The notes below the pieces were generated by a model. The model was not told where the DNA came from and did not search any database. It worked only from the letters and a program-made list of their open reading frames with translations. Shown here piece by piece: positions 1 to 6,172 of a stretch of 27,743 bases of DNA; position 1 is the first letter of the stretch; every line of letters starts with the position of its first letter. The DNA is from Alteromonas_F sp964429915 (lineage in GTDB: Bacteria > Pseudomonadota > Gammaproteobacteria > Enterobacterales > Alteromonadaceae): positions 1 to 27,743 of the forward strand of contig CAYSDZ010000036.1 in NCBI GenBank assembly GCA_964429915.1. Reading direction: 5' to 3'. The position numbers and the translations under genes were made by a program.

Positions 1-277
1 GACGGTGGCGAATACCACGGAAGCAACCCAGGTCCATCAAACGTTTGATGCTCATTGAAACTTCACGGCGTAAGTCACCTTCTACAGTAAACTTACCCAC
101 TTCATCACGAAGCTTATCAATTGTTGCTTCGTCAAGATCTTTAATCTTTGTTTGCTCTGCAACACCAGCAGACGCACAAATGCTTTTCGCACGTGTCGCG
201 CCAATGCCGTAAATTGCTTGAATCGCAATTACTGCATGCTTGTGCTCAGGGATGTTAATGCCAGCGATACGGGCCAT
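1..277 (-). CDS. rpsM: 30S ribosomal protein S13, 3' end cut by window edge
   Basis: S13 sits in the head of the small subunit and contacts the P-site tRNA and the large subunit. The start is the ATG at 277, reading MARIAGINIPEHKHAVIAI, the usual S13 beginning. It is preceded by an AGGAG ribosome site. About 92 of roughly 118 residues are present, including the helix-two-turn-helix region and the GCFRGIRHR stretch just before the edge. It is the first gene of the alpha operon (rpsM-rpsK-rpsD-rpoA-rplQ in relatives). It is separated from rpmJ by a 171-bp leader that carries conserved alpha-leader features. The identification is secure; only the tail is missing. Confidence 0.97.
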   Translation of the reverse strand, partial: MARIAGINIPEHKHAVIAIQAIYGIGATRAKSICASAGVAEQTKIKDLDEATIDKLRDEVGKFTVEGDLRREVSMSIKRLMDLGCFRGIRHR

Positions 278-345
278 TAACAGCACTCCTCTTAAATGAT
301 TGTAGACAGCCTAAAAAGCCCGTTAGGATACTTATCCGTCCACAA
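278..345 (-). promoter_or_regulatory. alpha operon leader (S4-binding RBS element type)
   Basis: The minus-strand sequence before rpsM contains GTATCCTAACGGGCTTTT followed by a short arm and an AGGAGTGC ribosome site. This closely resembles the leader before rpsM in E. coli as I remember it, where a pseudoknot binds S4 and represses translation of the alpha operon. A possible -35/-10 pair (TTGCAA, 17 bp, TATCCT) overlaps the same sequence. The pseudoknot was not folded here. Autoregulation by S4 is inferred from the resemblance. Confidence 0.65.
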
Positions 346-388
346 AATTGCAATATTAGGTATTTGACTTGTTTGCTTGTATAAAGCA

Positions 389-420
389 AATACCAGCAAT
401 GAGTATGCAAAGCTGGTATT
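389..420 (-). terminator. hairpin between rpmJ and rpsM
   Basis: A perfect 9-bp stem (AATACCAGC / GCTGGTATT) with a 14-nt loop lies 29 bases past the rpmJ stop. On the minus strand it is followed by TGCTTTATAC, a weak T tract. It could attenuate spc-operon readthrough or form the upstream part of the alpha leader. E. coli has a comparable hairpin at this place. Confidence 0.5.
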
Positions 421-448
421 AACAAGATTAAAATACCGATTAATCAGA

Positions 449-565
449 TTAGCCTTGCCTTTGCTTATGCTTAGGGTCTGAGCTACAAATAACACGCACA
501 ACACCGTTGCGCTTTATGATTTTGCAGTTCCGGCAAATCTTTTTCACTGATGCACGTACTTTCAT
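449..565 (-). CDS. rpmJ: 50S ribosomal protein L36
   Basis: This is a 38-residue protein beginning MKVRASVKKICRNCKIIK and ending PKHKQRQG, the usual L36 length and sequence. It is of the zinc-ribbon type: C11, C14, C27 and H33 form the expected metal site. L36 binds 23S rRNA in the large subunit. It is the last gene of the spc operon, 24 bp after secY. Its position at the end of spc, just before the alpha leader, is the standard gammaproteobacterial arrangement. Confidence 0.97.
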   Translation of the reverse strand: MKVRASVKKICRNCKIIKRNGVVRVICSSDPKHKQRQG

Positions 566-589
566 TACACCACTCCAAATATGCAAATC

Positions 590-1909
590 TTAACGGCCAT
601 AGCCTTTAAGATTCGCTTTCTTTAGCACAGATTCATACTGACTAGACATCAAATGAGTCTGTACTTGTGCCATGAAATCCATGATAACCACAACGATGAT
701 AAGTAGCGAAGTACCACCAAAGTAAAACGGAACGTTAAATGCGATTAGCATAAATTCAGGCACTAAACATACAAAGGTAATATAAATTGCGCCAGCTAGC
801 GTGAGGCGAGTCATCACTTTGTCTATATAACGTGACGTTTGTTCACCAGGACGGATACCAGGAATAAACGCTCCTGACTTTTTCAAATTGTCTGCCGTAT
901 CGCGAGGATTAAACACCAACGCAGTATAGAAGAAACAGAAAAAGATAATTGCCGTAGCATATAACATCACATACAACGGTTGCCCAGGCGAGAGTAGCAA
1001 AGCAACATCTTGTAACCAAGCGGTTGATTCATTTGCTCCGAACCAACCCGCGATTGTGCCGGGAACAAGAATGATACTTGAAGCAAAAATTGGAGGAATA
1101 ACACCAGCCATATTTACCTTTAATGGAAGATGAGAGCTTTGCGCTGCATACACTTTACGTCCTTGCTGACGCTTTGCGTAATTTACAACAATACGACGCT
1201 GTGCGCGCTCTACAAAAACCACTAAATAGGTAAGACCAAGAATAATTACACCAATAAGCAGCAACAATAATAAATTTATGTCGCCTTGCCTCGCCTGTTC
1301 GGCTGTTTGTCCGATTGCCGTTGGCAATCCAGCAACAATGCCTGCAAAGATCAAAATAGAAATACCGTTACCGATACCTCTTTCTGTAATTTGCTCGCCT
1401 AGCCACATAAGGAACATCGTTCCAGTGACCAAACTGACGACCGCTGTAAAATAGAAACCAAAGCCGGGATTAATAACCAAACCACTGATCATGTTAGGCA
1501 ATCCAGTCGCAATTCCAATTGACTGAGCCGTCGCTAACACTAAAGTAAGGTAACGCGTGTATTGACTAATCTTTCGTCTACCTGCTTCACCTTCCTTTTT
1601 CAGTTCCATCATCGGCGGATGTACTACTGTAAGCAACTGCAAAATGATGGATGCGGTAATGTAAGGCATTATCCCTAAAGCCAGAACCGAAGCTCGCTCA
1701 AGAGCGCCACCTGAAAACATATTAAACATTTCCACTATGGTGCCTTTTTGCTGTTCAAACAATTGAGACAGCACGACAGGATCGATGCCTGGAATAGGCA
1801 CATAAGAACCTAACCGAAACACGATAATCGCACCGAGCACGAACAACAATCTTGATTTGAGCTCACTCAAGCCGCTTTTGGCGCCTGAATCCAATCCTGG
1901 TTTAGCCAT
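590..1909 (-). CDS. secY: protein translocase subunit SecY
   Basis: This is the central channel of the SecYEG translocon, which moves unfolded proteins across or into the inner membrane. It has 439 residues (E. coli about 443) and ten predicted membrane segments. Family hallmarks include GSYVPIPGID near residue 40 (first helix and plug region), the cytoplasmic loop QQGRKVYAAQSSHLPLKVN, and the NPRDTADNLKKSGAFIPGIRPG stretch read in parts around residues 335-355. It lies in the spc operon, 5 bp after rplO, so its synthesis is tied to ribosome production. Nothing unusual was seen. Confidence 0.98.
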   Translation of the reverse strand: MAKPGLDSGAKSGLSELKSRLLFVLGAIIVFRLGSYVPIPGIDPVVLSQLFEQQKGTIVEMFNMFSGGALERASVLALGIMPYITASIILQLLTVVHPPMMELKKEGEAGRRKISQYTRYLTLVLATAQSIGIATGLPNMISGLVINPGFGFYFTAVVSLVTGTMFLMWLGEQITERGIGNGISILIFAGIVAGLPTAIGQTAEQARQGDINLLLLLLIGVIILGLTYLVVFVERAQRRIVVNYAKRQQGRKVYAAQSSHLPLKVNMAGVIPPIFASSIILVPGTIAGWFGANESTAWLQDVALLLSPGQPLYVMLYATAIIFFCFFYTALVFNPRDTADNLKKSGAFIPGIRPGEQTSRYIDKVMTRLTLAGAIYITFVCLVPEFMLIAFNVPFYFGGTSLLIIVVVIMDFMAQVQTHLMSSQYESVLKKANLKGYGR

Positions 1910-1914
1910 CTAGC

Positions 1915-2349
1915 TTATTCCTCTACTTTACCGCCGGCAGCTTCAAGCGCTTCACGAGCACCTTTAGTTACCCTTAATCCGCTAATTGTAACAGGACGAG
2001 TAATTTCGCCACTTTTTACAACTTTAACAAACAACACATCTTTTTTGATGAGGTTGGCTGCCTTAAGCGTTTCAAGAGAAACTACATCACCTTCTACCTT
2101 TGCGACTTCTGCCAATGTCACTTCATCAGTAACGAAACCCACGCGCGACGTAAAACCAAATTTTGGTAAACGACGTTGGATAGGCATCTGACCACCTTCA
2201 AAGCCCGGTTTTACAGAACCGCCTGAACGACTTTTAAGGCCTTTATGACCTCTGCCGCCAGTCTTTCCCAAACCCGAACCTATACCGCGGCCAACTCGCT
2301 TACCGGTTGTTTTAGCTCCAGGTGCAGGAGCAATCGTATTCAAACGCAT
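1915..2349 (-). CDS. rplO: 50S ribosomal protein L15
   Basis: L15 is a late-assembly protein of the large subunit. It has 144 residues, matching the family. The N-terminal half is a glycine- and basic-rich extension (KRVGRGIGSGLGKTGGRG) that threads into 23S rRNA. The C-terminal half is the globular domain, with VKSGEITRPVTISGLRVTKG. It sits between rpmD (3-bp gap) and secY (5-bp gap), the conserved spc order. The start MRLNTIAPAPGAK is the usual one. Confidence 0.98.
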   Translation of the reverse strand: MRLNTIAPAPGAKTTGKRVGRGIGSGLGKTGGRGHKGLKSRSGGSVKPGFEGGQMPIQRRLPKFGFTSRVGFVTDEVTLAEVAKVEGDVVSLETLKAANLIKKDVLFVKVVKSGEITRPVTISGLRVTKGAREALEAAGGKVEE

Positions 2350-2352
2350 ATC

Positions 2353-2532
2353 TTACTCCTCCACTATCTCAACCATGTAATATACACGGTTGATCATGCC
2401 ACGAACTGATGGGGTGTCTTCCAACTCACGAACATGGTTGATTTTACGAAGGCCTAGGCCCTTTAGTGTCGCTTTATGCTTTGGCAAGCGGCCAATAGCA
2501 CTTTTTGTTTGCTTAACTTTAATCGTTGCCAT
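2353..2532 (-). CDS. rpmD: 50S ribosomal protein L30
   Basis: This is a 59-residue protein beginning MATIKVKQTKSAIGRLPKHK and ending YYMVEIVEE, the length and sequence expected for bacterial L30. It is a small beta-alpha-beta protein of the large subunit. It lies between rpsE (6-bp gap) and rplO (3-bp gap), exactly the conserved position in the spc operon. The gene is easily missed because it is short. Confidence 0.97.
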   Translation of the reverse strand: MATIKVKQTKSAIGRLPKHKATLKGLGLRKINHVRELEDTPSVRGMINRVYYMVEIVEE

Positions 2533-2538
2533 GTCTGC

Positions 2539-3042
2539 TTACCCCAAAATTTCATCTACAGACAAACCACGCTTCGCTGCAACCTGTGCTGGCGAATTCA
2601 TTGCTGTTAATGCATCGATAGTTGCACGAACAACGTTGATTGGGTTTGTGGAGCCGTAGCATTTTGAAAGTACGTTTTGTACGCCAGCCACTTCTAATAC
2701 TGCACGCATCGCACCACCGGCAATAATACCAGTACCTTCTGATGCAGGCTGCATGTAAACTTTAGAACCTGAATGACGACCTTTAATTGGGTGCTGTAGA
2801 GTGTGACCATTTAAGTCCACGTCAACCATATTACGACGTGCCTTTTCCATTGCTTTTTGGATAGCAGCAGGCACTTCACGTGCTTTACCGTAACCAAAAC
2901 CAACGCGACCACTACCATCACCAACCACTGTTAAAGCAGTAAAGCTGAATATACGTCCACCTTTTACTACTTTAGAAACACGGTTAACCGCGATGAGTTT
3001 TTCTAACAAGTCACCTTGCTGTTGAACTTCTTGTTTAGCCAT
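2539..3042 (-). CDS. rpsE: 30S ribosomal protein S5
   Basis: S5 lines the mRNA entry tunnel and takes part in decoding fidelity. It has 167 residues (E. coli 167). The N-terminal double-stranded-RNA-binding domain includes RVSKVVKGGRIFSFTALTVV and GRVGFGYGKAREVPAAIQKA. The C-terminal domain includes ASEGTGIIAGGAMRAVLEVA. The VKGGRIFSF and GFGYGKA blocks are diagnostic. It is co-directional with rplR (9-bp gap) and rpmD. The start MAKQEVQQQGDLLEKLI follows a GGAG-like site. Confidence 0.98.
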   Translation of the reverse strand: MAKQEVQQQGDLLEKLIAVNRVSKVVKGGRIFSFTALTVVGDGSGRVGFGYGKAREVPAAIQKAMEKARRNMVDVDLNGHTLQHPIKGRHSGSKVYMQPASEGTGIIAGGAMRAVLEVAGVQNVLSKCYGSTNPINVVRATIDALTAMNSPAQVAAKRGLSVDEILG

Positions 3043-3051
3043 GATCTACTC

Positions 3052-3405
3052 CTAGAACTGAAGGCCCGCTTCGCGAGCGGCATCGGCTAATGCTTTTACG
3101 CGACCGTGGTACTTAAAACCGCTACGATCGAAAGCTACTTCTTTAATACCTTTCTCAATAGCACGTTCCGCTATGGCTTTACCCACAACAGCTGCCGCTT
3201 CAGCATTACCTGTAGATTTAAGCTCGCTTTTCAAGCTAGCTTCCACAGTAGATGCCGCTGCCAATACTTCAGAACCGCTTGGAGCGATTAGCTGAGCATA
3301 TATGTGGCGTGGCGTGCGGTTTATAACCAAACGATGCGCAGCAAGTTCGGCGATTTTTTTACGTGCGCGAGTAGCGCGACGTATACGAGCTGATTTCTTA
3401 TCCAT
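3052..3405 (-). CDS. rplR: 50S ribosomal protein L18
   Basis: L18 binds 5S rRNA in the central protuberance of the large subunit, together with L5. It has 117 residues, the same as E. coli. The N-terminal basic tail MDKKSARIRRATRARKKI and the C-terminal FDRSGFKYHGRVKALADAAR are typical of the family. It lies between rplF (12-bp gap) and rpsE (9-bp gap) in the standard spc order. Confidence 0.98.
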   Translation of the reverse strand: MDKKSARIRRATRARKKIAELAAHRLVINRTPRHIYAQLIAPSGSEVLAAASTVEASLKSELKSTGNAEAAAVVGKAIAERAIEKGIKEVAFDRSGFKYHGRVKALADAAREAGLQF

Positions 3406-3417
3406 CGTATCACCTAC

Positions 3418-3951
3418 CTACTTTTTCTTAGCTTCTTTACGACGAACCATTTCGTCTGCGTAACGAACACCCTTACCTTTATAAGGCTCTGGTGGACGCC
3501 AAGCGCGAATGTTCGCTGCAATTTGACCAACTACTTGCTTATCGGCGCCTTTGACGACGATTTCAGTTTGGCTTGGTGTTTCAACACTGACACCTTCAGG
3601 CATTTCAACCACAACGGGGTGAGAAAAACCAAGGGTAAGGTTAAGTTTTGAACCTTGTGCTTGAGCACGGTAACCAACACCATTTAGTTGAAGCTTCTTT
3701 TCAAAACCTTCTGATACGCCAACAACCATTGCATTTAACAATGCGCGAGCTGTACCTGCTTGAGCCCAACCGTCTGCAAACCCTTCTCGAGGAGAAGTAG
3801 TAAGTTGACCATCGGCTTGAGCAATTTCAACTGCATCATTAATAACACGGTTAAGTGTGCCGTTTTTGCCTTTAACAGTAACATCTTGGCCGTTGATAGT
3901 AACTTCAACACCTGATGCAACTGCCACTGGGGCTTTTGCTATTCGTGACAT
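3418..3951 (-). CDS. rplF: 50S ribosomal protein L6
   Basis: L6 is a two-domain protein near the factor-binding centre of the large subunit. It has 177 residues (E. coli 177). The start MSRIAKAPVAVASGVEVTIN is typical. The C-terminal signature RAWRPPEPYKGKGVRYADE near residues 150-168 is the classic L6 motif. It lies 13 bp after rpsH and 12 bp before rplR. No irregularity was seen. Confidence 0.98.
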   Translation of the reverse strand: MSRIAKAPVAVASGVEVTINGQDVTVKGKNGTLNRVINDAVEIAQADGQLTTSPREGFADGWAQAGTARALLNAMVVGVSEGFEKKLQLNGVGYRAQAQGSKLNLTLGFSHPVVVEMPEGVSVETPSQTEIVVKGADKQVVGQIAANIRAWRPPEPYKGKGVRYADEMVRRKEAKKK

Positions 3952-3964
3952 CTTCTTTCTCCCG

Positions 3965-4357
3965 TTATGCTACATAACCGATGATCTCACCACCCATGCC
4001 TGCTTTACGCGCAGCACGGTCAGTCATCACACCTTTAGAAGTTGACACAATCGCAACACCTAGCCCGCCAAGTACCTTAGGAAGCTCATCTTTTTTCTTA
4101 TAGATGCGCAAACCAGGGCGGCTAACACGCTCTAGTGTATCGATTACTTTTTTGCCTTCAAAGTACTTAAGTGATACTTCAAGAACAGGCTTAACGTCAC
4201 CAGATACCGTGTAATCTACAATATAACCTTCGCTTTTTAAGACGTTGGCAATAGATACACGTAACTTTGAAGAAGGCATCGCGACGGATACTTTCTGTGC
4301 CATCTGGCCGTTACGGATGCGGGTAAACATATCCGCGATAGGATCTTGCATACTCAT
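3965..4357 (-). CDS. rpsH: 30S ribosomal protein S8
   Basis: S8 is a primary 16S rRNA binder that nucleates the platform of the small subunit. In E. coli it also represses the spc operon by binding mRNA near the start of rplE. It has 130 residues. The start MSMQDPIADMFTRIRNGQ and the C-terminal VSTSKGVMTDRAARKAGMGG are family hallmarks. Whether the S8 mRNA site is kept at the rplX-rplE junction (5227-5242) was not resolved by eye. Confidence 0.98.
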   Translation of the reverse strand: MSMQDPIADMFTRIRNGQMAQKVSVAMPSSKLRVSIANVLKSEGYIVDYTVSGDVKPVLEVSLKYFEGKKVIDTLERVSRPGLRIYKKKDELPKVLGGLGVAIVSTSKGVMTDRAARKAGMGGEIIGYVA

Positions 4358-4369
4358 TTAAGCTACTCC

Positions 4370-4675
4370 TTACCAGCTGGCTTTTTTCAAGCCAGGGACT
4401 TCGCCACGCATCGCAGCTTCACGAAGCTTGATACGGCTAAGACCAAATTTGCGTAGGTAACCATGTGGACGGCCAGTAACACGGCAGCGATTTTGCTGGC
4501 GCGAACGACTTGAATCACGTGGCAGTTGTTGTAGCTTGAGTACAGCGTCCCAACGCTCTTCTTCAGAGGCGTTAACATCGCTGATAATCGCTTTTAATGC
4601 AGCGCGTTTCTCACCGAACTTAGCTACTAGCTTAGTTCGTTTCGCTTCGCGTGCTTTCATTGATTCTTTTGCCAT
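4370..4675 (-). CDS. rpsN: 30S ribosomal protein S14 (zinc-free type)
   Basis: S14 is a small-subunit head protein. It has 101 residues, the long zinc-independent form: the C-terminal region NRCRVTGRPHGYLRKFGLSR has the conserved RxTGRPxG block but lacks the CxxC pairs of the short zinc form. The start MAKESMKAREAKRTKLV matches E. coli. It lies between rplE (11-bp gap) and rpsH (12-bp gap). Confidence 0.98.
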   Translation of the reverse strand: MAKESMKAREAKRTKLVAKFGEKRAALKAIISDVNASEEERWDAVLKLQQLPRDSSRSRQQNRCRVTGRPHGYLRKFGLSRIKLREAAMRGEVPGLKKASW

Positions 4676-4686
4676 AACCCTACACC

Positions 4687-5226
4687 TTATTTTTTAAACG
4701 GGAAGTTGAACGCAGTCAAAAGCGCACGTGCTTCATCGTCTGATTTCGCACTGGTAGTGATAGTAATATCCATACCGCGAACCTTATCCACTTTATCGAA
4801 ATCGATTTCAGGGAAGATGATTTGTTCACGTACACCCATGCTGTAGTTTCCACGTCCGTCAAAAGACTTTGCGCTTAAACCACGGAAGTCGCGAATACGA
4901 GGAATTGCAATTGAGATTAAACGCTCAAGGAATTCCCACATACGTTCGCCACGCAGGGTTACTTTACAGCCAATCGGATAACCTTCACGGATTTTAAAGC
5001 CCGCTACAGATTTTCTTGCAACAGTGACAACTGGTTTTTGACCGGCGATCGCCGCCATGTCTGATTGTGCTGCTTCCAGCACTTTTTTGTCAGCTACTGC
5101 TTCACCTAAACCCATGTTTAGAGTGATTTTTTCTATCCGAGGGACTTGCATGACGCTTTTGTAACTGAACTGCTTAGCAAGTTCAGCGACAACGTTTTCT
5201 TTATAGAAATCATGCAGTTTCGCCAT
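4687..5226 (-). CDS. rplE: 50S ribosomal protein L5
   Basis: L5 binds 5S rRNA and contacts the P-site tRNA and the small-subunit head. With the ATG at 5226 it has 179 residues and begins MAKLHDFYKENVVAEL, the usual start, preceded by a GGAG site. An in-frame TTG four codons earlier is less likely. Diagnostic stretches are KITLNMGLGEAVADKK, the RGERMWEFLERL segment and the C-terminal ALLTAFNFPFKK. The 16-bp gap to rplX is where S8 autoregulation acts in E. coli. Confidence 0.97.
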   Translation of the reverse strand: MAKLHDFYKENVVAELAKQFSYKSVMQVPRIEKITLNMGLGEAVADKKVLEAAQSDMAAIAGQKPVVTVARKSVAGFKIREGYPIGCKVTLRGERMWEFLERLISIAIPRIRDFRGLSAKSFDGRGNYSMGVREQIIFPEIDFDKVDKVRGMDITITTSAKSDDEARALLTAFNFPFKK

Positions 5227-5242
5227 CGTACTCTCCAATTAA

Positions 5243-5557
5243 TTAAACCAGTTCACCGTTAGATTTGAAGACGCGAACTTTCTTGCCATCTTCAACACGG
5301 AAACCAATGCGGTCTGCTTTACCAGTTGCTGGATTCAAAACAGCAACGTTTGAAACGTGAATAGCGGCTTCTTTTTCGATAATACCACCTGCTTCACCCA
5401 ATTGAGGGTTAGGCTTAGTGTGCTTCTTAACGATATTTACGCCTTCTACCACAACACGGTCATCAGATATAAGCACACGCAAAACTTTGCCTTGCTTGCC
5501 TTTATCTTTACCCGCTAATACGACTACTTCATCATCACGACGAATTTTTCTAGCCAT
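5243..5557 (-). CDS. rplX: 50S ribosomal protein L24
   Basis: L24 is an early assembly initiator of the large subunit that binds the 5' region of 23S rRNA. It has 104 residues, the same as E. coli. A KOW motif occupies the first 35 residues (DEVVVLAGKDKGKQGKVLRV). The GVNIVKKHTKPNPQ stretch and the RVEDGKKVRVFKSNGE end are typical. It is 12 bp after rplN. Confidence 0.98.
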   Translation of the reverse strand: MARKIRRDDEVVVLAGKDKGKQGKVLRVLISDDRVVVEGVNIVKKHTKPNPQLGEAGGIIEKEAAIHVSNVAVLNPATGKADRIGFRVEDGKKVRVFKSNGELV

Positions 5558-5569
5558 TATCGTGACTCC

Positions 5570-5938
5570 TTATAGTACCTCAGGGGCCAGTGAGATGATC
5601 TTCATGAAGTTATCACTTCTGAGCTCACGGGTTACCGGTCCAAAGATACGCGTACCAATAGGTTGCCTATTTGCATTAAGCAACACGGCTGCGTTGTTAT
5701 CGAAACGAATGGTAGAACCATCAGCACGACGAACGCCTTTTCTAGTACGCACCACCACTGCATTCAGTACGTCACCTTTTTTAACTTTACCGCGAGGAAT
5801 TGCTTCTTTCACAGTAACTTTGATGATGTCACCAATATGTGCATAACGGCGATGCGAGCCACCAAGAACCTTAATACACTGAACCCTGCGAGCGCCGCTG
5901 TTATCGGCAACATCCAGGTTAGTTTGCATTTGGATCAT
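5570..5938 (-). CDS. rplN: 50S ribosomal protein L14, first gene of spc operon
   Basis: L14 is a large-subunit protein at the subunit interface. It has 122 residues. The start MIQMQTNLDVADNSGARRVQ corresponds to the E. coli N-terminus, and KGDVLNAVVVRTRKGVRR and GPVTRELRS are diagnostic. A GCGGAGCACTCAC ribosome-site region lies directly upstream, followed further up by the spc leader and promoter. In E. coli rpsQ of the S10 operon comes immediately upstream. Here the next gene upstream is an unrelated lipoprotein gene beyond a terminator. Confidence 0.98.
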   Translation of the reverse strand: MIQMQTNLDVADNSGARRVQCIKVLGGSHRRYAHIGDIIKVTVKEAIPRGKVKKGDVLNAVVVRTRKGVRRADGSTIRFDNNAAVLLNANRQPIGTRIFGPVTRELRSDNFMKIISLAPEVL

Positions 5939-5962
5939 GTGAGTGCTCCGCTGTTAAATTAC

Positions 5963-5976
5963 GACCTCGAAAGGTC
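5963..5976 (-). promoter_or_regulatory. UUCG-capped hairpin in the spc leader
   Basis: On the minus strand the leader reads GACCT-TTCG-AGGTC: a 5-bp stem closed by a UUCG tetraloop, 25 bases before the rplN start. E. coli has a similar GACC/GGTC hairpin at this position as I recall. It is probably a stable mRNA 5' structure. Its role is unknown. Confidence 0.6.
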
Positions 5977-6032
5977 CTTAAAGCCATGAAAACAACCATT
6001 TAGGTTGAAATTCATTCATACCCCCATAAAAA

Positions 6033-6050
6033 GGGCGCGAAATAGTAACA
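6033..6050 (-). promoter_or_regulatory. spc operon promoter with extended -10
   Basis: The minus strand reads TGTTACTATTTCGCGCCC: an extended -10 (TG, one base, TACTAT at 6047-6042) and a GC-rich discriminator (6039-6033). The hexamer at -35 is poor (TATCTC at 17-bp spacing), so the TG extension would compensate. A/T-rich sequence around 6075-6100 could act as an UP element. The GC discriminator is the usual mark of stringent (ppGpp/DksA) control of ribosomal promoters. E. coli Pspc has a similar -10/GCGCCC arrangement. Confidence 0.7.
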
Positions 6051-6119
6051 GAAATGTCTAGCTAGAGATAGCCTAATATTGAATTAATTTTAAACTATTT
6101 GAGAAGATCTCAATGTAGG

Positions 6120-6150
6120 AAAAAGGCCTCATCATTTCTGAGGCCTTTTT
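6120..6150 (-). terminator. strong symmetric terminator after the lipoprotein gene
   Basis: A 12-bp stem (AAAAAGGCCTCA / TGAGGCCTTTTT) with a 7-nt loop lies 22 bases past the stop of the DUF4397 gene. It is followed on the minus strand by the T run of the stem and CC. Because it is A-flanked and T-flanked it could work in both directions. It insulates the spc promoter from upstream transcription. Confidence 0.9.
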
Positions 6151-6172
6151 GATTAAAGTGAATCTGGGGGTC

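Noticed and set aside
292..504. Minus-strand 70-residue open frame across the rpmJ-rpsM gap
   Set aside because: It overlaps rpmJ in another frame and covers the alpha leader; no recognisable protein pattern.
5227..5238. TTG start giving rplE four extra residues
   Set aside because: The ATG at 5226 matches the family N-terminus and has a GGAG site at proper distance.
5418..5989. Plus-strand open frames of 108-142 residues opposite rplX and rplN
   Set aside because: Antisense shadows of conserved ribosomal genes with no family match and no ribosome site of note.
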